Assembly: GCA_002747135.1 (NCBI GenBank)
Contig: PDTE01000024.1
Coordinates: forward strand, 1-64,000
Direction: 5' to 3'
Length of the DNA: 64,000 nucleotides
DNA from: Desulfobulbus propionicus
GTDB taxonomy: Bacteria > Desulfobacterota > Desulfobulbia > Desulfobulbales > Desulfobulbaceae
The notes under the pieces were generated by a model. The model worked only from the letters and a program-made list of their open reading frames with translations, was not told where the DNA came from and made no database searches. Numbering within the stretch: the stretch's first letter is position 1; every line of letters begins with the position of its first letter. The position numbers and the translations under genes are program-made. Shown here piece by piece: positions 10,451-19,187 of this stretch.

Positions 10451-10602
10451 ATTACTGCTCACAGGGCATGAGCTACCCTGGTTTCACTTGTTTTTAGTGT
10501 ATACCAGTAATCGAGACAATATTTTTCAGGGGTAACAGCTCTTAGGGTTAGAGAGGTACACCACCTTGAAACCAAGGTGGTGCATACCCTGTGAGCAGTT
10601 AT
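10451..10602 (+). repeat. Family A' repeat with long inverted termini and 10-bp direct repeat
   Basis: This 152-bp unit runs from attactgctcacagggcatg to gtgagcagttat. Its two arms are inverted copies over more than 30 bp, and the right arm holds the hairpin caccttgaaaccaaggtgg. CAGGTAAAAC occurs directly at 10441-10450 and 10603-10612, consistent with a target duplication. The left copy contains the stop codon of the upstream lipoprotein gene. Confidence 0.82.
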
Positions 10603-10628
10603 CAGGTAAAACAATAAAAGGTGTGTTT

Positions 10629-10862
10629 ATGCAGATATCAATTACTTATTGTACTCAGTGAAATTATCAACCAAGGGCTTCCGGTCTGGAAGCCGAGATC
10701 AGGCAGGCAATTGGTTCTCAGGTAGAGGTAACTCTTATTCCCGGTTCAGGAGGGGTTTTTGAGGTACTGTGCGATGACCGCCTGGTTTTTTCAAAAAAGG
10801 AAAAGAACAGATTTCCCGATCCTGGTGAGGTGGTGAAGCTTCTTCAAAGCACACCGGGATGA
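10629..10862 (+). CDS. SelW/Rdx-type selenoprotein with in-frame UGA (Sec)
   Basis: This is absent from the ORF track because of an in-frame TGA at 10659-10661. Reading TGA as selenocysteine gives 77 residues beginning MQISITYCTQU, which carries the CxxU redox motif of the Rdx thioredoxin-like family (SelW, SelT, SelH). The rest fits: a GLEAEIRQ helix, the IPGSGGVFEV strand-turn and a C-terminal RFPDPGEVV. The reading frame stays open after TGA to a stop at 10860-10862, and a SECIS-like hairpin follows the TGA. The start is atgcagata with aaaaggtgtg upstream. recN begins 17 bp downstream. The probable role is redox; substrates are unknown. Confidence 0.88.
10662..10694 (+). promoter_or_regulatory. 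Bacterial SECIS-like stem-loop
   Basis: Fourteen bases after the UGA, ggcttcc (10676-10682) pairs perfectly with ggaagcc (10688-10694) around the loop ggtct. A G-rich GGUC-type apical loop at this distance is what SelB recognises in bacterial SECIS elements such as E. coli fdhF. The hairpin lies within the coding sequence, as expected for bacteria. Confidence 0.82.
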
Positions 10863-10879
10863 GTGACAGCTGAAAGAAT

Positions 10880-12574
10880 ATGCTGCAGGAACTGCGTGTT
10901 AATAATCTGGCCCTGGTTGATGAGCTGCACTGTGATCTCTCTGAACGGGACGCCGGGCTGGTGGTGCTGACAGGAGAGACAGGTGCAGGGAAATCCATCA
11001 TACTGCAGGCTCTCCATCTCCTCGGTGGCGGACGTGGTGCCGTGTCCTGGGTACGAAGCGGCTGCGAACAGGCAGATATTGAAGCCCTGTTTTCCATCAG
11101 CAGCCAGCATCAGGAAGTAAAACGCCTGCTGGAGGGGTATGCTCTTGATGGGGGTGCCAGTGATATTATCATTCGGCGGTTAATCGCAAGCACAGGCAAA
11201 AGCAAGCTGTATGTGAATGACAAACTTGTCACCGCCAGAATTGCAGGAGAACTTGGAGCAGCTTTGGTAAATATTGCCAGTCAACACGATAATCAACAGC
11301 TGCTCAGAGAGCGAAATCATCTTGACCTCCTGGATAGTTACGGAGAGCTGTGGGCCATGCGCAGACAATTTTCTCTTTTGTTCGAAACATGGCAGAAGAT
11401 GTCGAGTCAGCTGCGTGAACTTCAGGAAAAGGAGCAGGAAAAGGAGCAGCACAGAGATTTTCTGCGCTATCAGCTTCAGGAAATAGAAAGTGCCCAGCTC
11501 AAGACCGGGGAAGACGAACAGCTTCTTCAGGAGCGGGAACGGTTAAAGGCTTCCGCCGCTTTAAGGGAGATTTCCGGAAAGGCAGCGGTGCTGTTTTCCG
11601 GTTCAATGCTTGACGCCATGGTTGAAGCACGCAAGGGGCTTGAGCAGCTCGCCCGGATTGATCCGGAGGCGACCGCGCTTGCTGACCGGGCCGTGTCAGC
11701 CTGTTTTGAGGTTGAGGACATAGAGCAGGAACTGACAAAATACAGGGATTCTATTCCGTCAGATACTGGCCGGTTACATGAAATAGCAGAACGTCTGGCC
11801 GTTCTCAAGCAGCTCCAGCGAAAATATGGGCCGACTCTGGAAGAGGTACTTGCCTTCTCGGACAACGCCAGACAGGAACTGGCACAGCTTGAACACCTGG
11901 AAGATGAGATAACTGATCTTGAGGTGGAGGTCGAGAAAATAAGTACCGAGGTGCAGTTTAAGGCAGTTGAGCTTTCCCGGGCGAGAAAAGAGGCAGCTGA
12001 ACGCCTGGGAAATGCCATGGAAAAGGAATTGGCCTCGCTGAACTTTCAGCAGGCTGTTTTTCAGGTGAAGGTGGAATCTCCCGAATGGTTTGGGCCTGAT
12101 GCCGTTCAACCAAGTGGTAAGGATACAGTTACCTTTCTTTTTTCAGCCAATCCTGGGGAACCACCAAAGTCGCTCGCCAGGATTGCCTCAGGGGGAGAGC
12201 TGTCCCGGCTGCTGCTTGCCATGAAATGCATCCTGGCCCGGCGTGATCAAGTAGATACCGTTATTTTTGATGAGGTTGATGCCGGGATAGGGGGCCAGGC
12301 CGCCGCCGCAGTGGCCTTGAAAATCAAGGAGCTTGCCGGGCATCATCAGGTGCTGTGCATAACCCATCTCCCCCAGATAGCGGCCCTGGCCGATATTCAT
12401 TTCCGGATTGAAAAACAGGTGCGGCAAGATAGCACCAGAACCCTGATTAACCGGCTTGATGAGAAAAGCCGGGTTGAAGAACTGGCCCGTATGCTTGGAG
12501 GCCGGGAGCCGACAGGTAAAACCTTGCTCTACGCCAGGGAGCTGATTGAGCAGGGCCGGGAGCGTAATTCTTGA
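10880..12574 (+). CDS. recN: DNA repair protein RecN
   Basis: RecN is an SMC-like ATPase that acts early in double-strand-break repair. The Walker A motif GETGAGKS is near residue 34. A long coiled-coil middle follows, rich in Glu, Lys and Leu. Then come the ABC signature ASGGELSRLLLAMK and Walker B VIFDEVDAGIGG. The 564 residues match the family. The sequence is clearly more GC-rich than dnaN. Its TGA stop overlaps the TTG start of the next gene (TTGA), so coupling is likely. Confidence 0.96.
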   Translation: MLQELRVNNLALVDELHCDLSERDAGLVVLTGETGAGKSIILQALHLLGGGRGAVSWVRSGCEQADIEALFSISSQHQEVKRLLEGYALDGGASDIIIRRLIASTGKSKLYVNDKLVTARIAGELGAALVNIASQHDNQQLLRERNHLDLLDSYGELWAMRRQFSLLFETWQKMSSQLRELQEKEQEKEQHRDFLRYQLQEIESAQLKTGEDEQLLQERERLKASAALREISGKAAVLFSGSMLDAMVEARKGLEQLARIDPEATALADRAVSACFEVEDIEQELTKYRDSIPSDTGRLHEIAERLAVLKQLQRKYGPTLEEVLAFSDNARQELAQLEHLEDEITDLEVEVEKISTEVQFKAVELSRARKEAAERLGNAMEKELASLNFQQAVFQVKVESPEWFGPDAVQPSGKDTVTFLFSANPGEPPKSLARIASGGELSRLLLAMKCILARRDQVDTVIFDEVDAGIGGQAAAAVALKIKELAGHHQVLCITHLPQIAALADIHFRIEKQVRQDSTRTLINRLDEKSRVEELARMLGGREPTGKTLLYARELIEQGRERNS

Positions 12575-13614
12575 ATACCGTCGCCCTGGGCCTTTTCTCT
12601 GGAGGGCTTGATTCTATTCTTGCCTGCCGACTGCTTGTACAGCAGGGGATCACAGTTGTCTGCCTGAAGTTTGTCACCCCTTTTATTGACTATAACCTCC
12701 TTGAACGGCAGGAAGAGTATATTGCTGCAATGAAAAACCGGTTTGCTTTGGATGTGGTGGTTGTCGATATAAGCAAGGGCTATCTGGAGATGCTGCATAA
12801 TCCGGCTTATGGTTTTGGCAAGAACTTTAATCCCTGCATAGACTGCAAGATACTTATGCTCAGACAGGCCAGGAAGCTGATGGCCAGGTACAACGCCTCT
12901 TTTCTGGTTACCGGTGAAGTGCTCGGGCAGCGCCCCATGTCGCAGCGCCGCGATACAATCAGGGTGATTGAGCGGGATGCTGGTTGTGAGGGAATTATCC
13001 TCCGGCCCCTGTCCGCCAGGATACTCCCTGCAACGAATGCAGAAAAGGAGGGAAAGGTAGATCGCTTACAGCTGTGTTCCATTTCCGGAAGAGGACGAAA
13101 AAAACAGATACAGCTTGCAAAAGAGTTGGGCATTCGCGATTATCCGAAACCGGGCGGAGGCTGTATTCTTACTGATAAGCAGCTTGGCAGGCGAATAGAA
13201 CGAGTATACAGTGGAGAAATACTTTTAGGAACAAGGAAACTCAGCCCTGCTGATATTAAGCTGCTGATTATTGGCCGCCAGTTTCTGCTGCTGGAGAAAT
13301 ATTGGTTTATCCTGGGGCGTAATGAAAAAGAGAACGACCAGCTGAATGCTGCTCGCCAGAAGGACGACTGGTTGTTTTCCATGCCTTCTCACCCCGGCCC
13401 GGCAGGGCTTCTCCGCCGGGCAAAAGAGATAAAGGATCGCCAGACCCAGGAGGCAGTCGCTGCCGCTGCCGCAGGCCTGGTGGCCCGTTTTGCCAAAAAA
13501 ATTGACGGTCATTTCCCGGCAGGGAAAATTTTGATTGACAAGGGTGACACCTCTTGCTCCCGCATGACTGATGCGTTGACAGATGAAGTCTTCTCTTCCT
13601 GGAAGATAGCTTAG
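12571..13614 (+). CDS. PP-loop ATPase, ThiI/MnmA-like putative tRNA sulfurtransferase
   Basis: The 347-residue product starts at TTG overlapping the recN stop. The PP-loop FSGGLDSILA at residue 8 binds ATP and adenylates a substrate. NPCIDCK near residue 87 gives a CxxC pair, and GEVLGQRPMSQ resembles the central region of ThiI and MnmA-like tRNA thiolases. A second cysteine region, GGGCILTD, follows. A role in RNA thiolation is inferred from these motifs; the exact nucleotide is not known. It differs from the bona fide MnmA further along. Its stop codon TAG coincides with the end of an element E half copy. Confidence 0.65.
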   Translation: MNTVALGLFSGGLDSILACRLLVQQGITVVCLKFVTPFIDYNLLERQEEYIAAMKNRFALDVVVVDISKGYLEMLHNPAYGFGKNFNPCIDCKILMLRQARKLMARYNASFLVTGEVLGQRPMSQRRDTIRVIERDAGCEGIILRPLSARILPATNAEKEGKVDRLQLCSISGRGRKKQIQLAKELGIRDYPKPGGGCILTDKQLGRRIERVYSGEILLGTRKLSPADIKLLIIGRQFLLLEKYWFILGRNEKENDQLNAARQKDDWLFSMPSHPGPAGLLRRAKEIKDRQTQEAVAAAAAGLVARFAKKIDGHFPAGKILIDKGDTSCSRMTDALTDEVFSSWKIA

Positions 13615-13680
13615 TGTCACGTCAACGCTGAAATGGCGGTATATTGCGCCGGATTTTTCTTGTCCTTATGGAGTCCTTTC
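13611..13680 (+). repeat. Element E, half copy
   Basis: It begins ttagtgtcacgtcaacgctg, followed by tatattgcgccggattttt and cttgtccttatg. This matches one arm of the palindromic element at 62669-62836 read in reverse. Its terminal TAG is the stop codon of the upstream PP-loop gene. Confidence 0.7.
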
Positions 13681-13732
13681 TACCCGGCGTTCAGGAAGAG
13701 AAATCAGGTGGAGAAACACGCTTGCCCCCGAT

Positions 13733-15274
13733 ATGAGCCGAAACAAGACCACCCCCGTCCACTCTTCCGTGATTAGCCGTCATCAGCTTGAAGCCCTTTT
13801 ACCTTCATGGCTGAGGAGTGCCCTTTCTTCAATACAGCAGAAACAGAAATGCCCGATATATCTGGTTGGCGGCACCGTCCGAGATCTTCTTCTGGGTAGG
13901 GTCAGTCATGATGTTGATTTCACTGTACCAGTCGCTGCCATTGCCTGGGCTGAGCTCCTGGCGGCAGCAACGAGAGGGACTTTTATTGCCCTTGGAAGAA
14001 CGGAAGATGCGGCCAGAGTAGTGATTGACGGGCTGACCGTGGATTTTTCTTCGTATAGAGAAGGCGCGGAAACATTGGCTGAAGAGCTGATGCTCCGCGA
14101 TATCACCATCAATTCTCTGGGCTTATGTCTTGACCCCTTACTGGAACCAACCCTGACGCCGCAGGAGATATTTTTTGTGGAAGATCCCTGTGGAGGGCTG
14201 GAAGATTTGGGGCAAAAAAGAATTCGGGCGACTTTTGCTGACACCTTTGGGCATGATCCCCTGCGAATGCTGCGTGTCTACCGTTTTGCCTCACTCCTTG
14301 ACTACAGCCTGGATAAAGATACTGAAAATCTTATACAGGACCATTGCCATAGAATTGCGGGTATTTCCCCGGAAAGGATTCAGCATGAAATTGAGGAAAT
14401 CATGGCTTCGGACAGGGCTGCCGCTGCCTGCAAAGCTATGACGAAAAGCGGGCTGCTCTGGCAGATTTTTCCAGAGCTTGAACGCGGAAAAGACATGGCG
14501 CAACCTGAAAGCCACCATCTGGATGTTTTCGGTCACAGCCTGGAAGCACTTGTGCAGATGGAGGAGCTGCTCTCTGGAGGGTACAGGCAGTACTTTGGCC
14601 ATGATTCCTCCATATCTTTCTATGCAGCAGTAAAGAAAAACAGGAGTGTGTTAAAAATATCAGCCCTGCTGCATGATGTGGGTAAACCCGAAACCTGTTT
14701 CGTCGATCATGGCCGCGATGATCGCATTACCTTTTATGGTCATGATCAGGCCGGGGCTCGCACAGTCCGAACTATTGCAGAAAAATATCGCTGGAGCAGG
14801 CAGGATATGCTGCAGGCAGCCCGCCTGGTTTCCAATCATATGCGTCCTTTTCATCTGCTTAATGTTGGCCGCAGGGGAGAGGTTACGCCAAAAGCCTGCC
14901 TGCGTCTTTTGCAAAGTGTTGGCGAGGATCTGCCAGGATTATTTCTGTTGGCCCTGGCCGATTCACTTGCAGGAAAAGGAAAGCAGAGCCCCGAGGGAAT
15001 TGAGAAGGAACTTGTTTTGTTATATGAACAAATAGAACAGCTGCGCTGTGAACAGGTGATGCCTGTCCTGAAAAATTCTCCGCTTATAAATGGCAAGGAC
15101 CTGATACGGGAACTGCAGCTTGAACCAGGGCCGTTGTTTCGCATAATTCTCGACGCCGTTGTTGAGGCCCAGATAGAGCAGACTGTGCGCAGCCGGCAGG
15201 AGGCGTTTGCTTTAGCTCGGAGTATAATCAAGGAAAAAGGAACCTGTCAGGAACGAAGGCATGCGAAAAGTTAA
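13733..15274 (+). CDS. CCA tRNA nucleotidyltransferase / poly(A) polymerase family protein with HD domain
   Basis: This is a class II nucleotidyltransferase. The N-terminal head has YLVGGTVRDLLLG near residue 45 and the catalytic Asp pair in HDVDFTV. The RNA-binding part includes LRDITINSLG and DPLRMLRVYRFA. An HD phosphohydrolase-type domain with LLHDVGKPE is near residue 315. The 513-residue length and HD domain fit bacterial CCA-adding enzymes or their A-adding relatives, which need each other in some lineages; which activity this one has cannot be read off. The 3' end overlaps rlmE by 14 bp. Confidence 0.85.
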   Translation: MSRNKTTPVHSSVISRHQLEALLPSWLRSALSSIQQKQKCPIYLVGGTVRDLLLGRVSHDVDFTVPVAAIAWAELLAAATRGTFIALGRTEDAARVVIDGLTVDFSSYREGAETLAEELMLRDITINSLGLCLDPLLEPTLTPQEIFFVEDPCGGLEDLGQKRIRATFADTFGHDPLRMLRVYRFASLLDYSLDKDTENLIQDHCHRIAGISPERIQHEIEEIMASDRAAAACKAMTKSGLLWQIFPELERGKDMAQPESHHLDVFGHSLEALVQMEELLSGGYRQYFGHDSSISFYAAVKKNRSVLKISALLHDVGKPETCFVDHGRDDRITFYGHDQAGARTVRTIAEKYRWSRQDMLQAARLVSNHMRPFHLLNVGRRGEVTPKACLRLLQSVGEDLPGLFLLALADSLAGKGKQSPEGIEKELVLLYEQIEQLRCEQVMPVLKNSPLINGKDLIRELQLEPGPLFRIILDAVVEAQIEQTVRSRQEAFALARSIIKEKGTCQERRHAKS

Positions 15275-15878
15275 CGATTTCTTCTTTCATAAAGCAAAGA
15301 AAGAGAAGTATCCGGCCAGATCAGTATACAAGCTGGACGAGGCGCAGCAGAAATATACCTTTTTAAAGAAAGGCCAGAGGGTTATAGATTTTGGTTGTCA
15401 TCCGGGAAGCTGGAGCCTGTATGCAGCAGAAAAGGTTGGAGAACGTGGTGTGGTTGTCGGGCTTGATCTGCAGCCGACAGATATCCCCCGGCAAAAACCC
15501 AATGCTGAAATTCATTGGCTCTGTTATGATGTCTACGCAGAAGACATCGTGTCGGTGTTAAAAAAACAATGGCCGGGCTTTCATGTTTTCCTCAGCGATA
15601 TGGCACCGAGAACCACCGGAAGCCACTATGCAGATCATCAGCAGTCAATGCGTCTGGTAGGACGGGTGATGGAGCTGACTTCATACCTGTTGCACGAGAA
15701 CGGGACCCTGTATTGCAAGGCCTTTCAGGGAGAGGATTTTCCGGCCTTAATACAGGAATGCAAGTCCTTTTTTCAAACGATCAAGGTGGTAAAACCGCAG
15801 AGTTCGCGGACAGAGAGCAGGGAAGTGTTTATACTGGGCCGCAGGTTCCGTCCTGGTATCTGGAAGAAAGAGGGGTAG
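15261..15878 (+). CDS. rlmE: 23S rRNA (uridine-2'-O-)-methyltransferase RlmE (FtsJ/RrmJ)
   Basis: The enzyme uses S-adenosylmethionine to 2'-O-methylate a uridine in the A-loop of 23S rRNA. The K-D-K-E tetrad is visible: Lys in RSVYKLDEA, Asp in FLSDMAP, Lys in YCKAFQG and Glu in SRTESREVF. The SAM-binding VIDFGCHPGSW is also present. The 205-residue length is typical. The start lies inside the end of the preceding gene, indicating coupling, and yebC follows after 36 bp. Confidence 0.94.
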   Translation: MRKVNDFFFHKAKKEKYPARSVYKLDEAQQKYTFLKKGQRVIDFGCHPGSWSLYAAEKVGERGVVVGLDLQPTDIPRQKPNAEIHWLCYDVYAEDIVSVLKKQWPGFHVFLSDMAPRTTGSHYADHQQSMRLVGRVMELTSYLLHENGTLYCKAFQGEDFPALIQECKSFFQTIKVVKPQSSRTESREVFILGRRFRPGIWKKEG

Positions 15879-15914
15879 CCAGCTGCAATCAAAAAACGAG
15901 AAGGGAGTAAGGTA

Positions 15915-16664
15915 GTGTCTGGACATTCGAAATGGAGCACAATTAAACGTAAGAAAGGGGCAAATGATGCCAAGCGCGGCAAGATTTTTACAAAACTTAT
16001 CAAGGAGATAACCATTGCCGCCCGGATGGGCGGGGGAGATCCTGAAGGTAACCCCCGCCTGCGCAGCGCAATCACCGCTGCCAAGTCGGAAAACATGCCC
16101 AAAGATAACATTGACCGCGCCATCAAGAAGGGTACCGGAGATCTTGAAGGCGCAGTGTATGAGGAAATCCTGTACGAGGGCTATGGCCCCGGAGGGGTGG
16201 CCGTGCTTGTGGAAACCATGACCGATAATAAAAATCGGACCGTTTCCGATGTGCGTCATTTTTTTGCCAAAAGCGGGGGCAATCTCGGGGAATCAGGCTG
16301 TGTTGGCTGGATGTTCGATAAAAAGGGAATGATCGTGGTGGATAAAGGTGATATTGACGAAGAAAAACTTATGGATATCGCCCTGGAAGCTGGTGCTGAA
16401 GATGTCGTGGAAGAGGATGACTCGTTTCAGATCCTCACTGCTCCTGAGGATTTTAACGATGTGGTTGAGGGGCTGGAACAGGGTCAGGTGAATTTTTCAG
16501 AGGCCTCTATTTCCATGATACCGCAGAATGTAGTTGAGCTGGTAGAGGAAAAACCGGCGCGTTCTCTTTTAAAATTGCTGGAAAATCTGGAAGATCATGA
16601 TGATGTCCAGAAGGTGCATGCCAATTTTGATATCCCGGAGGAGTTAATGGATTCGCTTTCCTGA
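15915..16664 (+). CDS. YebC/PmpR family regulatory protein
   Basis: The 249-residue product starts at GTG. The N-terminus [20 protein letters not shown] is the family signature, followed by acidic domains with GYGPGGVA and [10 protein letters not shown]. YebC-type proteins are DNA-binding regulators in some species and help ribosomes through proline stretches in others. The neighbouring ruvC is the classic yebC-ruvC-ruvA-ruvB arrangement. The stop codon is one base before the ruvC start. Confidence 0.93.
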   Translation: MSGHSKWSTIKRKKGANDAKRGKIFTKLIKEITIAARMGGGDPEGNPRLRSAITAAKSENMPKDNIDRAIKKGTGDLEGAVYEEILYEGYGPGGVAVLVETMTDNKNRTVSDVRHFFAKSGGNLGESGCVGWMFDKKGMIVVDKGDIDEEKLMDIALEAGAEDVVEEDDSFQILTAPEDFNDVVEGLEQGQVNFSEASISMIPQNVVELVEEKPARSLLKLLENLEDHDDVQKVHANFDIPEELMDSLS

Positions 16665-16665
16665 C

Positions 16666-17163
16666 ATGACCGGATCTCCTGTTCGCATCCTTGGGATTGA
16701 TCCCGGTTCACGCTCTACCGGTTACGGGATCATTGAAGCAAGTGGGAGTGAGGTAGGATTTGTTGCCTGCGGCACCATCAGGACAACCTGTGAAGCGCAG
16801 CTTCCCGGGCGTCTGACCATTATATTTAACGGATTATGTGAGGTGATCCTGGCGCATAAACCTCAGATTGCAGCAGTGGAAGAGGTATTTGTTGATCGCA
16901 ATCCCCGTTCAGCGTTGAAGCTTGGGCAGGCAAGAGGTGCTGCTATTGTTGCCGCAACCCAGCATTTACTGCCTGTATTTGATTATTCAGCCAGAAAGGT
17001 CAAGCAGGCTGTTTCCGGATATGGTCAGGCCGGGAAAGATCAGGTGCAGCATATGGTTAGCGTCTTGCTTGACCTGGAGAAAAAGCCATCGACTGATGCT
17101 GCTGATGCCCTGGCAGTGGCCCTGTGTCATGCCCAGCACATGCTGCGGGGTGAATTTCTATAG
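16666..17163 (+). CDS. ruvC: Holliday junction resolvase RuvC
   Basis: RuvC cuts Holliday junctions made during recombinational repair. The acidic active-site residues are visible: Asp in GIDPGSRSTGYG, Glu in AAVEEVF, and the DAADALAVALCH pair near the C-terminus. The 165-residue length is standard. It starts directly after yebC. A family A repeat inserted at its stop codon (target duplication AGCTTAAG overlaps TAG) now separates it from ruvA. Confidence 0.96.
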   Translation: MTGSPVRILGIDPGSRSTGYGIIEASGSEVGFVACGTIRTTCEAQLPGRLTIIFNGLCEVILAHKPQIAAVEEVFVDRNPRSALKLGQARGAAIVAATQHLLPVFDYSARKVKQAVSGYGQAGKDQVQHMVSVLLDLEKKPSTDAADALAVALCHAQHMLRGEFL

Positions 17164-17169
17164 CTTAAG

Positions 17170-17327
17170 GTAACTACTCACTGGGTGTGTAACGCTCTGG
17201 TTTTACATACCTCAAACGTGTAACTGCTCTCAGGCTGCCCCTATCTGGACAAGCACGATTGGCAGCTATAGCCCCTCTATGCGGCGGGTCGTGATCGTGC
17301 AAAGAGGGGTGAGATGTGAGGAGTTAC
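17170..17327 (+). repeat. Family A MITE between ruvC and ruvA (type copy), 8-bp TSD
   Basis: This is the clearest 158-bp copy. The outer end gtaactactcactgggtgtg is followed exactly 50 bp later by the second end motif gtaactgctctcaggctgcc; then come the hairpin-forming core and the right end gtgaggagttac. Flanks are AGCTTAAG (17162-17169) and AGCTTAGG (17328-17335), 7 of 8 identical. Confidence 0.9.
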
Positions 17328-17370
17328 AGCTTAGGTATTGGCTCATTCGTCTGTGAGCAGATAATTACTC

Positions 17371-17994
17371 ATGATAGCATTTCTTAGCGGAGTTCTTCGT
17401 CACAAAACACCTGGGGCAATCATTCTGGACGTTCAGGGCGTGGGGTATGAAATTTTTCTTTCCACCCGTACCTATGACGCCCTGCCTGCGACCGGCGAGC
17501 CCTGTTCCCTCTTTATCCTGACCAGCGTAAGGGAAGACGCTATTGCTCTTTTTGGTTTCGAGGATCAGGAAACAAAAGATATCTTTATTCTTCTGACCAG
17601 TATTTCAGGTGTTGGGCCCAAACTTGCCCTGGCGATTCTGTCTGGAATCGGCAGACTGGAATTATGCGCTGCTCTGCGGTTGAAAGACATTAACCGGTTG
17701 ACAACTATTTCCGGAGTGGGAAAAAAAACAGCGCAGCGCTTGTGTATGGAATTAAGCGAAAAGGTCGGAGGGATGGGGGGCGGCGAAAGTGAAGGCGTCT
17801 TTATACAAGTCGCTTCGACTCAGCAGGAGGGTAATGTTTTTCAGGATGCGGTGTCTGCCCTGGTAAACCTTGGCTATCCCCAGCATACCTCCTGGCAGGC
17901 CATGCGCAATGTCCAGAAACAGCATGGTGATGCGATAAACGAGATGGCTGTGGAGGAATTGATTCGCCTTTCCCTGCAGGGGTTGGCTCAATGA
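17371..17994 (+). CDS. ruvA: Holliday junction branch-migration protein RuvA
   Basis: RuvA binds the four-way junction and recruits the RuvB motor. The N-terminal OB-fold (MIAFLSGVLRHKTPG) is followed by two helix-hairpin-helix motifs, SISGVGPKLALAIL and TISGVGKKTAQRL, and a C-terminal RuvB-contact domain (DAVSALVNLGYP). The 207 residues fit the family. It lies 207 bp after ruvC because of the inserted repeat, and ruvB follows after 57 bp. Confidence 0.96.
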   Translation: MIAFLSGVLRHKTPGAIILDVQGVGYEIFLSTRTYDALPATGEPCSLFILTSVREDAIALFGFEDQETKDIFILLTSISGVGPKLALAILSGIGRLELCAALRLKDINRLTTISGVGKKTAQRLCMELSEKVGGMGGGESEGVFIQVASTQQEGNVFQDAVSALVNLGYPQHTSWQAMRNVQKQHGDAINEMAVEELIRLSLQGLAQ

Positions 17995-18051
17995 GCGTAA
18001 GGCTTGAAGCAAGGGAAAGCAAAAGGCTGCTGGCCCTGTGAGTAGTTACGT

Positions 18052-19095
18052 ATGAAGCATGAAGAGGAAATAACGGGCAGAAGGCTTGTTGCTGCTGATG
18101 AGCAACGACTGGATCAGCATGGTGTTGACCTGCGGCCAAAAACGCTTGACCATTATATTGGGCAGGAGCCGCTGAAAAAAGGCTTACGTATCTTTATTCA
18201 GGCTGCACTGCAGCGAGGGGAACCCCTGGATCATGTGCTTTTTCATGGCTTTCCCGGGCTGGGTAAAACTACCCTTGCCTATATTATTGCTGAGGAGATG
18301 GGAGCCGGCATAAAGGTAACCTCAGGGCCGGTAATTGAACGTCCGGGTGATCTGGCCGCGATCCTTACCAGCCTTCAGGCAGGAGATGTCCTCTTTATTG
18401 ACGAGATCCACCGACTTAACCATGTGGTGGAGGAGATACTCTATCCGGCAATGGAAGATTACCAGCTTGATCTGGTGATAGGTCAAGGACCTGGGGCACG
18501 TTCTGTCAAAATGGATCTGCCCCGCTTTACTCTGGTTGGCGCGACCACCAGAACCGGTTTACTGACGCCGCCACTTCGTGATCGTTTTGGGGTGATCCTG
18601 CGGCTGGAGTATTATAAACCAAAGGAATTGCAGACCATTGTCCAGCGTTCAGCCCGGCTGCTGAAGGTGAAGATCGATGATGAAGGAGCACTGGAACTGG
18701 GCCGCCGTTCCCGCGGAACACCCAGGATTGCAAATCGCCTTTTGCGGCGGGTTCGGGATTTTTCCGAAGTGGCCGGTAACAGGGTGATTAACAGGAAAGT
18801 TGCCGACGATGCCCTGAACATGCTTAATGTGGATGAGCTGGGCCTGGATGATATGGACAGGAGAATCCTGCTTACCTTGATCGAGCGCTTTCAGGGCGGG
18901 CCAATCGGACTTGAAACTTTGGCGACGGCAGTATGTGAAGAAAAGACGACCCTGGAAGATGTCTACGAACCCTTTCTCATCCAGTCCGGTTTTCTGGTGC
19001 GAACACCACGCGGCAGAATGGTCACCGAGGCGGCCTGTGCCCACTTTGCCTGTTCTGTCCCTAAGCGTATGCAGCAGGCTTCTCTTTTTGAGTGA
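18052..19095 (+). CDS. ruvB: Holliday junction ATP-dependent helicase RuvB
   Basis: RuvB is the AAA+ ring motor that drives branch migration with RuvA. Walker [12 protein letters not shown], Walker [10 protein letters not shown], the sensor region [18 protein letters not shown] and the C-terminal winged helix ([10 protein letters not shown]) are all present. The 347-residue length is typical. A short family A end fragment (cctgtgagtagttac) lies immediately before its start, so the leader may derive from a repeat. Confidence 0.97.
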   Translation: MKHEEEITGRRLVAADEQRLDQHGVDLRPKTLDHYIGQEPLKKGLRIFIQAALQRGEPLDHVLFHGFPGLGKTTLAYIIAEEMGAGIKVTSGPVIERPGDLAAILTSLQAGDVLFIDEIHRLNHVVEEILYPAMEDYQLDLVIGQGPGARSVKMDLPRFTLVGATTRTGLLTPPLRDRFGVILRLEYYKPKELQTIVQRSARLLKVKIDDEGALELGRRSRGTPRIANRLLRRVRDFSEVAGNRVINRKVADDALNMLNVDELGLDDMDRRILLTLIERFQGGPIGLETLATAVCEEKTTLEDVYEPFLIQSGFLVRTPRGRMVTEAACAHFACSVPKRMQQASLFE

Positions 19096-19141
19096 CTAAC
19101 CCGTATTGCTCATGGACATTTTGTCGAAATTTGAGAAGAAA

Positions 19142-19187
19142 GTACCTACTCACTGGGTGTGTAACGCTCTGCTTGTACCTGCCTCAA
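19142..19187 (+). repeat. Family A left-arm fragment overlapping the mnmA 3' end
   Basis: gtacctactcactgggtgtg followed by taacgctctgcttgtacctg matches the outer 46 bp of family A. The core and right end are missing. On the minus strand it encodes the last residues and stop codon of mnmA. Confidence 0.8.

Noticed and set aside
10735-11097. Minus-strand ORF over the selenoprotein and recN start
   Set aside because: Its low-complexity Pro/Arg/Ser composition is typical of a shadow frame; the plus strand carries conserved proteins.
17170-17327. CRISPR-like repetition
   Set aside because: Copies are dispersed singly, not arrayed with unique spacers, and no cas genes are present.
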